Counted from the stretch's first letter, positions 1-6,931 are shown. The stretch: 7,577 nucleotides of DNA from Candidatus Cloacimonadota bacterium (GCA_023230245.1 JALNXT010000063.1:1-7577), one strand, 5' to 3'. The notes: generated by a model not told the origin, from the sequence alone. A program made the numbers and translations.

Positions 1-31
1 ACAAAAGGCAATAGATTCCGGTAAACATATC

Positions 32-35
32 GAGG
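32..35 (+). promoter_or_regulatory. Ribosome binding site of the truncated secreted-protein gene
   Basis: A GAGG motif lies six bases before the ATG at 42. It supports that ATG as a genuine start and shows that the short plus-strand reading frame behind it once was, or still is, translated. Only 41 bases precede the start, so no promoter can be assigned. Confidence 0.55.
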
Positions 36-41
36 TTATAC

Positions 42-257
42 ATGAAAACAATGATTAAAATTCAATTACTGGTAATTATCATCTTATCGCTAAATTCAAA
101 TCTACTAGCATATGAGCAAATCCCCTACGATTGTGACAATGTCAATTACTATGAAGCTAGTAATAAGCTTAGCTACAGATTCACCGCACAAGGTTTTGAT
201 TATCACACAAAGACCGTTGAACAAATCAAAGCAAAAAATAATGAGAGGAGTTTTTAG
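42..257 (+). pseudogene. 5' remnant of a secreted-protein gene, cut by an insertion-sequence remnant
   Basis: The 71-residue product begins with a clear Sec signal peptide: MKTMIKIQ, then the hydrophobic run LLVIIILSLNSNLLA, with likely cleavage after LLA near residue 23. About 48 residues of an otherwise unrecognised mature region follow (YEQIPYDCDNVNYYEAS...), rich in Tyr and Asn, as in secreted proteins of this type of organism. The frame ends in NNERSF-stop at exactly the point where the sequence changes into the presumed end of a decayed insertion sequence. The stop codon at 255-257 therefore probably belongs to the inserted DNA. I see no domain, and the length is too short for the extracellular proteins nearby, so I read it as the surviving start of a larger gene. 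A genuine small secreted protein is the alternative. The ATG at 42 is preferred because of its GAGG site and the signal peptide. Confidence 0.55.
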
Positions 258-722
258 GATACGGGATGGGATTTTACGAGAAATTGGACGTTTTTGTCTA
301 AATATGCCTAAAAATGCCCTTAAACAGCCTCTAAATTGCCCGTTTTTTGAACTAATCCAGAAATCTAGGCAGACCTCTCCTATCTCACGATCGTAAAATT
401 TTTAAGGCGCGCTTGAGATTGAAGGCAATTGCTCCTATCAACAGATAATCTTTGGTTTTCTGCAAGCACCTCGGTATCCTTCGGCAGTTCCATGGATTCG
501 ACCAGGGGCATCAGCATATGCCCATCATAGACATTGGCGGGAGTTACTTCAATCTCCTGCACCAGGCCGTGATCCTTATCTATCAGAACCTGACCCTTGT
601 AGCCGTAGACGCACTTCTTTGACTGACTCTTTACAATACTTCAAGTTTATCTTATGCGTTATAGAAAACCCGTCGCCTCCGTGTCTATAGGGTGAACTGC
701 AGGTGACATTTATGTGATCATT
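243..722 (-). mobile_element. Decayed IS5-like insertion sequence remnant
   Basis: This stretch holds a broken transposase of the DDE_Tnp_1 (IS4/IS5) type at about 385-722, followed downstream (lower coordinates) by roughly 140 non-coding bases. The left limit is placed where the plus-strand secreted-protein frame is interrupted, near 243. The sequence from there (GAGGAGTTTTTAGGATACGG and onwards) is a candidate terminal repeat, but this is unproven because the opposite end, where a matching inverted copy should lie, is missing. The right limit is the stop codon of the beta-helix protein gene at 728-730, so the 5' end of the element seems to have been lost. Both limits are approximate. The element cannot move on its own. 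Confidence 0.6.
385..706 (-). pseudogene. IS5-family transposase pseudogene with internal deletion and frameshifts
   Basis: Translating the minus strand from 640 gives SIVKSQSKKCVYGYKGQV, then LIDKDHGLVQEIEVTPANVYDGHM and on to PKDTEVLA. This is the characteristic central part of IS5-type DDE transposases (YGYKG..., then VTPANV.D). In intact relatives VLA is followed by the DKGY motif and more than 50 residues. Here the frame runs into unrelated codons and stops at 380-382. A shift of one frame at that point restores KDYLLIGAIAFNLKRALKIL and a stop at 385-387, which matches the usual C-terminal end of this family. The gene has thus lost an internal segment and the reading frame. Upstream, a TGA at 641-643 breaks the frame, and another frame at 668-706 reads VTCSSPYRHGGDG, probably more of the same gene. 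The N-terminal part is absent. The protein would be inactive. Confidence 0.75.
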
Positions 723-727
723 ACAGA

Positions 728-2917
728 CTATTTTAGCATCATCATTTTTCTGCTTTGGACAAAGCCATCATGTTCCAAACGAGCAAAGTACAATCCGCTT
801 GCTACATTCTTTCCTCTTTGATCTTTTCCATCCCAGATGATGCTATGATGTCCCTTCGTCTGCTGGGTATCGCACAAGCCAATCAGCTTTTGTCCCTTTA
901 TGTTATATATACTCAGATTTACTTTTCCGGGTGAAGGAAGGATGTAACTGATGCGGGTTTGCGGATTGAAGGGATTGGGATAATTGGTCAATGTGTATAG
1001 CGGTGTTTCTGGAATCTGATCATCCGTAGGATTTGATACTCCTTGCTTATGCAAAGGTATCTGTAGCATGAGGTCTTCCCCTTCGGTAATCTCCACATTT
1101 GCAATGATAGCAGTTTCATAATCCCAGTGGCTAAGGTTGAGGGAATATATTCCCGCACCGGTAGGATAGTGGAAACAGCCCAGGGTGTCTGAAAACTCCG
1201 GTAATTTATTGGCGATTTGCGCTTTTACGCAGTCCACCGGTTCTCCGCTTTCCGCATCAAAGATGATAGCTCTGATGCCACCAATATAGATAGAATTGTA
1301 TTCATAGGCTCCCATATCCAAATTGCGAAGCCCATCTTCAGTTCCGGGAGCTATCCTTTTGTGATAGCGGATATCAAAGGCAGGAAGATCTGGCAGAATC
1401 AATCCAGCATCGATGCAGACAGAACTTTGTTGCAGGCTATAATCACCCGCTTCCGGATTCATAAAGGAAGGATCTGCCACTATGTTTCCCCCCACATCAA
1501 TTATTGAATAAGTTTGGGGTATGGGTAGATTGGTACAATTGTAGCCGTATATATTTGCCTGTTCAGCACTATATCCATAAGAAGGAGGCAGATAGAATTC
1601 GTGAAAGATGTTGTTATAACAACTGATGCTGCTCATGAAGTTTAATGCTCCGCGGTAAAAACCACTGAAGGTGTTGTTGAATATATAAGGATTCGCAAAA
1701 TCTGTATAAAATAGTCTGCTGTTAAAGAGACTGTCAGGATGGAAATTAACGACCAGATTGTTGAATATCTTCATTTGCCCACCCAGATTGGTAGAACTAT
1801 AATGAGATAGTTCCATAGCTGTGTTGTCCGCAGTAAGCATAACATTATTGTATATCATGGAATTACCACTGTGAGCATCATTTGTATTGAACTGCACTGC
1901 ACCTTCCAGATAGTTATCGGAAACATACGAAGTCCCTCGTCCGCTACCACCGATTCTGAGAGGGGGAAATTGATCGAATGTATCTGGATATTTGATCAGA
2001 GTGTTTCTTCTGGAGAAGGCGATATCAGTTTCATAATAAGCATTACACCCAAAACCACCATTCCCATTTAAAACATAGTTCCCGTATGAGGAAGCTGATC
2101 CATATTCGATCCCGGGATCTCTGTCCCACATCAATGAATCACTTCCTACACATGAATTATCAATAAAATTGTTCAAATAAAAAGTGTCGGCATAATATCC
2201 ACCCCCACCTATTCCTGCTTCCCCCGTGAAATAGCATTTGGCGATTGTTACCTTAAAGTTTCTTTCAGGTGGCTCAAGATAGTAAGCACTAAGACCTATA
2301 CATCCTGGATATCCAAATGGGACAGGATAGTCAGTATCATTAGAGTAAAACTTACAATCATACACTACTGTATTCATTAGGAGGTTAAATGATTTTATTG
2401 CCATCATATTGTTTATAAAAGTGTTGTGACGCATATGGATCAATCCGTTATCAAACTGAATAGCAGCCATCGACCATGTTCCCTGTTCAAGGATACAAAA
2501 AAAAGATCTCTTTATAACACAGTACTCAAATGAAGACATCGGAGCATACCTTCCAATGTAAATCCCTCCCCAGCGGTAGCCTTCATTTTCACTGTTAACG
2601 TCAATGGTGATGGGAAGTTCTTCGGTGCCAAAGGCATCAATCTGACCATAGACAATAATCATCTTGGCAATTGGCTCTTCGCTTCCGTTCCAATAGTAAT
2701 TGTAGATGTTGCTTTTATCGGCACCAGTTATCTTTACATCCACTCCAGGCTCGATAGTGAGGGTAACACCAGCATCTATATATAGAAAGCTGCTAACTAT
2801 ATAGGGACTATCTTCCGGAGTCCAGGTGGTATCCTCGGATATGTGACCATTTACTATGATACCGGGTAGGATTAGTATCCAAACCGTAAGTAGCAGGACT
2901 AATGATGTAAGTTTCAT
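728..2917 (-). CDS. Secreted parallel beta-helix protein with FlgD-like/T9SS-type sorting tail
   Basis: A complete 729-residue protein. Residues 1-24 form a signal peptide (MKLTSLVLLLTVWILILPGI...). Residues about 45-480 are a right-handed beta-helix: it opens with VTLTIEPGVDVKI, a typical first rung, and continues with repeated short strands and Asn-rich turns (FNNLVV, FNNTFSGF, YNNIFHEF). Residues 481-540 match the choice-of-anchor Q type ending: ADPSF, then GDYSLQ, then SVCIDAG, then DMGAYEY. Residues 546-625 look like a carboxypeptidase-regulatory-like beta-sandwich (GGIRAIIFDAESGEPV...). Residues 645-729 are the FlgD-like sorting domain (NYPNPFNP, YNIKGQK, SGLYFARLE, ending RKMMMLK). The product is expected outside the cell or on its surface, exported by Sec and then a type IX-like route. 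No catalytic residues can be named; adhesion or polysaccharide binding or cleavage is possible. The start is supported by a GAGG site five bases upstream. Its stop abuts an insertion-sequence remnant. Confidence 0.9.
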   Translation of the reverse strand: MKLTSLVLLLTVWILILPGIIVNGHISEDTTWTPEDSPYIVSSFLYIDAGVTLTIEPGVDVKITGADKSNIYNYYWNGSEEPIAKMIIVYGQIDAFGTEELPITIDVNSENEGYRWGGIYIGRYAPMSSFEYCVIKRSFFCILEQGTWSMAAIQFDNGLIHMRHNTFINNMMAIKSFNLLMNTVVYDCKFYSNDTDYPVPFGYPGCIGLSAYYLEPPERNFKVTIAKCYFTGEAGIGGGGYYADTFYLNNFIDNSCVGSDSLMWDRDPGIEYGSASSYGNYVLNGNGGFGCNAYYETDIAFSRRNTLIKYPDTFDQFPPLRIGGSGRGTSYVSDNYLEGAVQFNTNDAHSGNSMIYNNVMLTADNTAMELSHYSSTNLGGQMKIFNNLVVNFHPDSLFNSRLFYTDFANPYIFNNTFSGFYRGALNFMSSISCYNNIFHEFYLPPSYGYSAEQANIYGYNCTNLPIPQTYSIIDVGGNIVADPSFMNPEAGDYSLQQSSVCIDAGLILPDLPAFDIRYHKRIAPGTEDGLRNLDMGAYEYNSIYIGGIRAIIFDAESGEPVDCVKAQIANKLPEFSDTLGCFHYPTGAGIYSLNLSHWDYETAIIANVEITEGEDLMLQIPLHKQGVSNPTDDQIPETPLYTLTNYPNPFNPQTRISYILPSPGKVNLSIYNIKGQKLIGLCDTQQTKGHHSIIWDGKDQRGKNVASGLYFARLEHDGFVQSRKMMMLK

Positions 2918-2922
2918 AAAAA

Positions 2923-2926
2923 CCTC
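2923..2926 (-). promoter_or_regulatory. Ribosome binding site of the beta-helix protein gene
   Basis: On the minus strand GAGG stands five T residues before the ATG at 2917, a good Shine-Dalgarno position. It fixes the start of the 729-residue protein and lies immediately beyond a foldable block at 2929-3000. Confidence 0.6.
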
Positions 2927-2928
2927 AA

Positions 2929-3000
2929 GATGCCCTGCTCCGGATAACTGGAGCAGGGTTTCGTCAATCCTTAATGCAGGTGTATGCCTGCAAGGGCATC
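2929..3000 (-). repeat. Branched inverted-repeat block between two secreted-protein genes
   Basis: The gap between the beta-helix gene and the upstream gene remnant is largely one foldable unit. It contains a perfect 9-bp stem (CCCTGCTCC at 2933-2941 with GGAGCAGGG at 2950-2958, loop of 8) and a 5-bp stem (GCAGG at 2976-2980 with CCTGC at 2987-2991). An outer 7-bp pairing (GATGCCC at 2929-2935 with GGGCATC at 2994-3000) encloses both. The three GGG bases used by the outer pairing on the minus strand are also used by the 9-bp stem, so the two are partly exclusive. It sits two bases before the GAGG site of the next gene, so it could be an RNA leader element, a terminator-like hairpin for the upstream gene, or a dispersed palindromic repeat. 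There is no U-run behind the 9-bp stem on the minus strand. Confidence 0.55.
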
Positions 3001-3002
3001 TT

Positions 3003-3749
3003 TTACTTTAGCAGCGTCATCTTTCTGAGCTTGCTTTTTCCGGCATATTCGAGGCGCGAGAAATAGATTCCCGATCCCACTTTCCGATTACTTTGATCTG
3101 TTTCATTCCATATAAAACTATGATTTCCGGCAAGCATATTTTCGTCAACAAGTTCCTTTACCTTTTGTCCATTTATATTGTATATACTTAGCTTCACTTT
3201 CTCTTCAGATGGCGTACTAAATCTGATCGTAGTGGATGGATTAAAAGGATTGGGGTAGTTAGAATCCAAACTAAGCACCAACAGGGCGATTGATGTATTG
3301 GGAGAAACAGCAAGCGTAGAAGATAAATCCAGCATGAAGCTGATGTAGCTTTGAAAATCCGGAGTATGTATGCTGATGTTTGGCAATACCTTAGATCCGA
3401 ATTGTGCCAGATTCATATAGCAGTATGCCTGATCTATCAAGGCAAAGAGAGAATCTGCCACGGTTTGAGGGTTATCCACCGTTTGCTGTAAGCGGTTGAT
3501 AGCAGTAAGGTAATCTTTTTCTTGTATAGAGCAGGCAGTCTTAATTTCTTCTTTCCTTTGATAGATGCAGAGCTCTTCATCTGCGATATTATCATCAAGA
3601 TAAGTTTTCAGCGTAGTGTAGTCCTTATCCGTAGCACGGGTTGCCAAGAACAGGAAATCAATTGCAAGGGAGGTGAGGGCTGAATCCGGATAGGTCTCTA
3701 CTGCCAGTTTCATCGATGCAATAGACTGACAATACTCGTGTAGCTCACT
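3003..3749 (-). pseudogene. 3' remnant of a secreted-protein gene with sorting tail
   Basis: The frame is open from just after a TAG at 3750-3752 to a TAA at 3003-3005. The first ATG in frame, at 3713, would give 236 residues but has no Shine-Dalgarno site and no signal peptide behind it. The codons upstream of it (SELHEYCQSIAS) continue smoothly into MKLAVETYPDSALTSLAIDF, as if from the middle of a helical region. Residues 1-130, counted from that ATG, are helical and resemble a TPR-like stretch (Tyr-Pro-Asp-Ser, DYLTAINRLQQ). Residues 152-236 are the FlgD-like sorting tail: NYPNPFNP, YNINGQKV, SGIYFSRLEYA, ending RKMTLLK. The tail is paralogous to that of the downstream beta-helix protein. 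A sorting tail without a signal peptide makes no sense, so I infer that the 5' part of a larger extracellular protein gene was lost by recombination near 3750. A sequencing frameshift is less likely, because no matching upstream frame was noticed. Confidence 0.7.
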
Positions 3750-3814
3750 CTAATTGAACATGAACCGTATTTATTCAATTTCCCCTCCGTTTAGGTGGAT
3801 TCTGCGGTTGGAAT

Positions 3815-3880
3815 TCCTGCGTCCCTGCAGGAAAGGCCTGTCAAGCCTGCACTCGAGAAGTCGGGTGTCCCCGTCGGCAG
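3815..3880 (+). repeat. Inverted repeat, left copy (with 20-base insertion)
   Basis: Bases 3815-3842 match the reverse complement of 3950-3977 at 23 of 28 positions. Bases 3864-3880 (GGTGTCCCCGTCGGCAG) match the reverse complement of 3933-3949 at 14 of 17. Between the two matching blocks this copy has about 20 extra bases (3843-3862) that the right copy lacks. It also contains its own small palindrome, CCTGC...GCAGG, at 3816-3832. The pattern suggests a diverged member of a dispersed intergenic repeat family, not a simple terminator. Confidence 0.6.
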
Positions 3881-3932
3881 TCATTTGGCTATTCCCTAGA
3901 ATACAGATGCTGCACAGGAAAGCAATTTTTCA

Positions 3933-3977
3933 CTGTCGGCGAGGACACCGACAGACCTTGCCTGCAAGGACACAGGC
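3933..3977 (-). repeat. Inverted repeat, right copy, with internal hairpin
   Basis: This is the second copy of the repeat, in opposite orientation 52 bases from the first. Its outer part forms a perfect 7-bp hairpin by itself (CTGTCGG at 3933-3939 with CCGACAG at 3948-3954, 8-base loop). It also contains GCCTG...CAGGC (3960-3964 with 3973-3977). The string TGCCTGCAAGG at 3959-3969 recurs at 2985-2995 in the branched block upstream of the beta-helix gene. Confidence 0.6.
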
Positions 3978-4068
3978 ACTCCCTCTGTATAACTCCCACT
4001 CAATCCCCACCCATATCCCCAAAAGAGGGAGTAAGGTGAGGTGTGCTAGCGATATTGAAGCAGGTGCT

Positions 4069-5241
4069 TTATACGAAGAGGAGTTTGGTAGATTTCATGT
4101 ATTTCTTTTCCAACACGCGAGTAAATTGCTTCATCAGGTTGCGTCTGATTTCCAGGTCTTTGGGCAAGGCAGGATCCTGATGGGCGTCGTTGATCTTGGT
4201 GCCCACCACAAACTCTATAATATCGCTATCTATCAAGATACGGAGCAAACGCTTTACTGCGTTGTCCCTCATCTCATCGATACTTTCGTCATCCTCCAAA
4301 GCTCTCAGCGCACGCGAAAGGGTGATAGTTCCTTCGGTCACCAGATCGAAGCCTTTCATATCCGCAGTAGGCGGAATGTCCCCACCATTTCTTATTTCTT
4401 TTAGATTCACCTTGATGGGGGTATTTAGTTCACGAGACAAAATAGCTGCTGTTGTACCCCCGCAGAGAATCTTCTTGCCGGTAAAATCTGTGGCAATTTG
4501 CGCTAATATGGGATCGTGCTCTTTTTTATAGGGAGGCCCGGTAATCAATAAGGTGCGGCGTGGATTCCTAAGATACAAAGCTGCACAGGTGATGTCATCA
4601 GCGGCGCTGTTGGCATCGTATTCTCTAGCTTTGTGTGCAAGGCGTTTGGATATTTCACCCGCAGAGATGGAGATGTTTTCCTTAAGTAAAGATAAAAGGT
4701 AGCTCTCCACACCTTTTTCCTGCCAACCCAGCGGCAAATGTGGCAAGCCCATTCCAGATTGGCTTATTCCGTCTGAGTAATACACGATTCGGTCTTCCGG
4801 TTCCAGTTTAAATTCAGAATAGTAAAGATGACTTTTGCGAACGGTTTTAAGGATTATTTCCTGCTTTTCCACTTCCTCAATCTGCCGATTTCTCAGCAGT
4901 GCATAAGGGGGATTATCGTGTTCAATGATTCTCACATGACCATCATATTTGGCATCAATGATAGTGAAAGTACTGTAGCCAATATTTCGATATGAGCACA
5001 CCGGCAGGGTCTCCAAAATGATCTCGGCAGCACGCTTGATATCCATCTTAGAAGAGATGAAGCCTGCCGCCATGGTAGTGGTAAGAGTGGCCAGCACACA
5101 TGCTTTAATGCCACTTCCCAGGCCATCAGCCAGCACACAGATGATGCCGTCGTCACTCTTCACGCTGTAAAAACTATCCCCACAGGATTGGTAGCCGTGT
5201 TTGCAGATTTGATAGTAGTCAGCTTCTAAAAAGTACTCCAT
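4069..5241 (-). CDS. SpoIIE/PP2C-type protein phosphatase with extra C-terminal domain
   Basis: 390 residues, no signal peptide or membrane segment, hence cytoplasmic. Residues about 8-225 form a SpoIIE-like PP2C phosphatase domain. Metal-binding aspartates are visible in ADGLGSG (Asp39), in the YYSDGIS motif (Asp157) and in AADDIT (Asp215/Asp216), so the enzyme should be active. Such phosphatases remove phosphate from Ser/Thr, classically on anti-sigma-factor antagonists. Residues about 229-390 form a second domain that I do not recognise. It starts with RTLLITGPPYKKEHD, has a Gly-rich CGGTTAAIL motif near 260-267, and ends in a charged helical tail. The gene starts one base after the stop of the sensory hydrogenase gene, with AGGA just upstream of the ATG, so the two proteins are very likely made together and act in one pathway. 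In characterised and predicted group C [FeFe] hydrogenase operons, phosphatases of this type are a known neighbour. The target protein is not in this window. Confidence 0.85.
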   Translation of the reverse strand: MEYFLEADYYQICKHGYQSCGDSFYSVKSDDGIICVLADGLGSGIKACVLATLTTTMAAGFISSKMDIKRAAEIILETLPVCSYRNIGYSTFTIIDAKYDGHVRIIEHDNPPYALLRNRQIEEVEKQEIILKTVRKSHLYYSEFKLEPEDRIVYYSDGISQSGMGLPHLPLGWQEKGVESYLLSLLKENISISAGEISKRLAHKAREYDANSAADDITCAALYLRNPRRTLLITGPPYKKEHDPILAQIATDFTGKKILCGGTTAAILSRELNTPIKVNLKEIRNGGDIPPTADMKGFDLVTEGTITLSRALRALEDDESIDEMRDNAVKRLLRILIDSDIIEFVVGTKINDAHQDPALPKDLEIRRNLMKQFTRVLEKKYMKSTKLLFV

Positions 5242-5242
5242 C

Positions 5243-6931
5243 TTAGTCCTTTTTGCCGAAGCTCTTTACTATCGAGGAAAGCAGCACTTCGCTGTCGGCT
5301 GCATTTTCACCCAAAAGGAAAGCGATCTGCTGGACAGTAGAGAGGTTCTTGCGCATCACTTCGCTGGCTTTTTCAATGATCTGCTCCCGCTGAATCACAG
5401 GTTCTGTGATATCCTGCAAAATGCCACCCAAGATGTGATTCTTCTGGATGGAGAATAGCGTTAGCCGCATGATCTTGCCATTGCGCCGGATGTCCTGAAC
5501 TTCCACTTCCGTACCTTCCTTGATGGCTTTGGCAAATAGCTCATGAAAGTCTATAATACGCTCCAGAAATGCACCTTCGAGATCTGGATCTGCTTCCGAA
5601 ACGATGCGGGCATCACCACCGATAAGTTCGATGAAACGCCGGTTGGATTCGATGATTTTGAGGTTTTCATCCACGATCACTACTCCGGAAGGCATCGCTT
5701 TAATCAATGCTGAGGCTTTGTTCTGGGCAAGCTTACGTAAGTAAGATACGCACATAGCCGGCTCTGCTTTTTGTTCGATCAGTGCACAGGCAAATTCCTG
5801 ACAGGTGTCATAACCACAGCCTCCACAATTCAGCTCTTCCTCTTTTCGCTTTTTGCCAATTTTAAGCAGTGCTGCGGCAATTTCGGATTTGCTGTGCGTA
5901 TATTGCTTAATCTCGCGATCGTGGAAACAGGCACTAATTTCCAAGCCTTGCGCTTCGCGTGTTTCTGGTGCGGCGGGAGTAAGGTTTTTTATCTTATAAC
6001 GTTTCTGCACAGTGGAACCACGCTTGCTTACTCCGGGGCCATTTACACACCCACCCATGCAGGCCAGGGTTTCGATAAATACAGGGCAATCGAAGCTATT
6101 CACGTCCAGGTCATCAAAGGCTTCCACCACTTCCTCAATCCCGGAAAAGCTCATGAACAGTGTGTTTTCTGGGGGATTGTAAAACTTTACGCCGTCTATC
6201 ATCCCGCCATCGATGGGATATAAGCCCCCTTCCTCAGCCGAAGAAAGGCTGAAGCTTTGGTTTAAATCCAGTGTAGTCAAATCGATATTACTAATGTTGA
6301 ACCAACGTCTTAAGTCGGTAAATGTGAGTGCTACATCTACATTATCATTCAGCGCTTCATTCTTTTTAGCCACACAGGGGCCTATAAAAACCACGCCGAT
6401 ATCATCACTATAAACCTTCTTCAGCATCTTTGCATGAGCCTGTAGAGGTGATAGCACGGGAGTGATGTTAGGCACAAGCTGCGGGTAGTACTGCTCTATA
6501 AGATGAACCACGCTAGGGCAGGCAGACGATATCCACAAAGGGTTCTTGCCTTCGTGTAAGAGCTGGGCGCAGGAGTATGAAACTTCCTGCGCACCCAACG
6601 CTGTTTCCGATACACCGGTAAAACCTAAACTCTTGATGGCGGCAATTAACTTCGCCTCAGCCAAGCCGATGAATTCCGTTCTAAACGTGGGGGCCAAGGA
6701 AACATACACTTGGCTTTTTTGTTTCAGGAGCAACATTGCTTCCCCCAAATCGTCCCGGATCTTCTTTGCTCCAACTGGGCAAACTTCTGTACAGCGGCCG
6801 CAGAGGATGCAAGCCTCCGGCATCACTTGAGCACTGCCATCCACTACTCTAATAGCTTTTACGGGGCATTCCCGCACGCATTTGTAGCAATCCTGGCATT
6901 CCGTTTTCTCGGTGTATATCGGTTTATTCAT
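5243..6931 (-). CDS. Group C (putative H2-sensing) [FeFe] hydrogenase with PAS domain
   Basis: 562 residues, cytoplasmic. Residues 5-55 carry two ferredoxin-type [4Fe-4S] motifs (Cys12/15/18/22 and Cys41/44/47/51). Residues about 75-320 are the H-cluster domain. The four ligands of its [4Fe-4S] subcluster are present: Cys138 in SSACP, Cys186 in GPCVAKK, and Cys291 and Cys295 in ETLACMGGC; Lys189, which holds the dithiolate bridge, is also kept. The proton-transfer cysteine of catalytic enzymes (first Cys of TSCCP) is Ala137. The Met residues of MPC and of the M-A-C motif are Gly184 and Leu289. A further Fe-S motif follows (Cys369/372/377/394), then a PAS domain (about 405-510) and a short helical tail. 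This layout is that of group C enzymes (HydS type), thought to sense H2 or redox state and not to turn over H2 in bulk. The start overlaps the ferredoxin gene by four bases, and the phosphatase gene follows after one base. Confidence 0.9.
   Translation of the reverse strand: MNKPIYTEKTECQDCYKCVRECPVKAIRVVDGSAQVMPEACILCGRCTEVCPVGAKKIRDDLGEAMLLLKQKSQVYVSLAPTFRTEFIGLAEAKLIAAIKSLGFTGVSETALGAQEVSYSCAQLLHEGKNPLWISSACPSVVHLIEQYYPQLVPNITPVLSPLQAHAKMLKKVYSDDIGVVFIGPCVAKKNEALNDNVDVALTFTDLRRWFNISNIDLTTLDLNQSFSLSSAEEGGLYPIDGGMIDGVKFYNPPENTLFMSFSGIEEVVEAFDDLDVNSFDCPVFIETLACMGGCVNGPGVSKRGSTVQKRYKIKNLTPAAPETREAQGLEISACFHDREIKQYTHSKSEIAAALLKIGKKRKEEELNCGGCGYDTCQEFACALIEQKAEPAMCVSYLRKLAQNKASALIKAMPSGVVIVDENLKIIESNRRFIELIGGDARIVSEADPDLEGAFLERIIDFHELFAKAIKEGTEVEVQDIRRNGKIMRLTLFSIQKNHILGGILQDITEPVIQREQIIEKASEVMRKNLSTVQQIAFLLGENAADSEVLLSSIVKSFGKKD

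Larger units (their letters stand above)
3753..4068. other. Gene-free stretch with inverted repeats
   Basis: No credible gene lies here. The right part (about 3978-4068) is pyrimidine-rich (CTCCCACTCAATCCCCACCC) and changes to GGGAGTAAGGTGAGGTG; I see no function in it. The centre holds two inverted GC-rich repeat copies, listed separately. At the left edge, AATTGAA (3752-3758) can pair with TTCAATT (3774-3780), right where the frame of the truncated secreted-protein gene breaks off. No convincing terminator follows the phosphatase gene. Confidence 0.6.

Noticed and set aside
112..396. Plus-strand open frame of 94 codons
   Set aside because: It overlaps the signal-peptide gene in another frame and runs across the proposed insertion-sequence end; no recognisable features.
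2933..2958. Rho-independent terminator for the sorting-tail gene remnant
   Set aside because: The 9-bp stem is perfect, but on the minus strand it is followed by GCATCTTGAGG with no U-run, so a terminator cannot be claimed; kept as part of the branched block.
3992..4032. Terminator behind the phosphatase gene (ACTCCC with GGGAGT)
   Set aside because: Only six pairs, a 29-base loop and no U-run.
3754..4404. Plus-strand open frame of 216 codons
   Set aside because: Half of it is antisense to the phosphatase gene and the rest crosses the inverted repeats; the composition (Arg, Ser, His, Pro rich) is not that of a real protein and no ribosome site precedes it.
4932..5156. Minus-strand frame of 74 codons inside the phosphatase gene
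   Set aside because: Same strand but different frame within the conserved PP2C domain; a shadow frame.
5771..6223. Plus-strand open frame of 150 codons
   Set aside because: Entirely antisense to the sensory hydrogenase gene, whose motifs are unmistakable.
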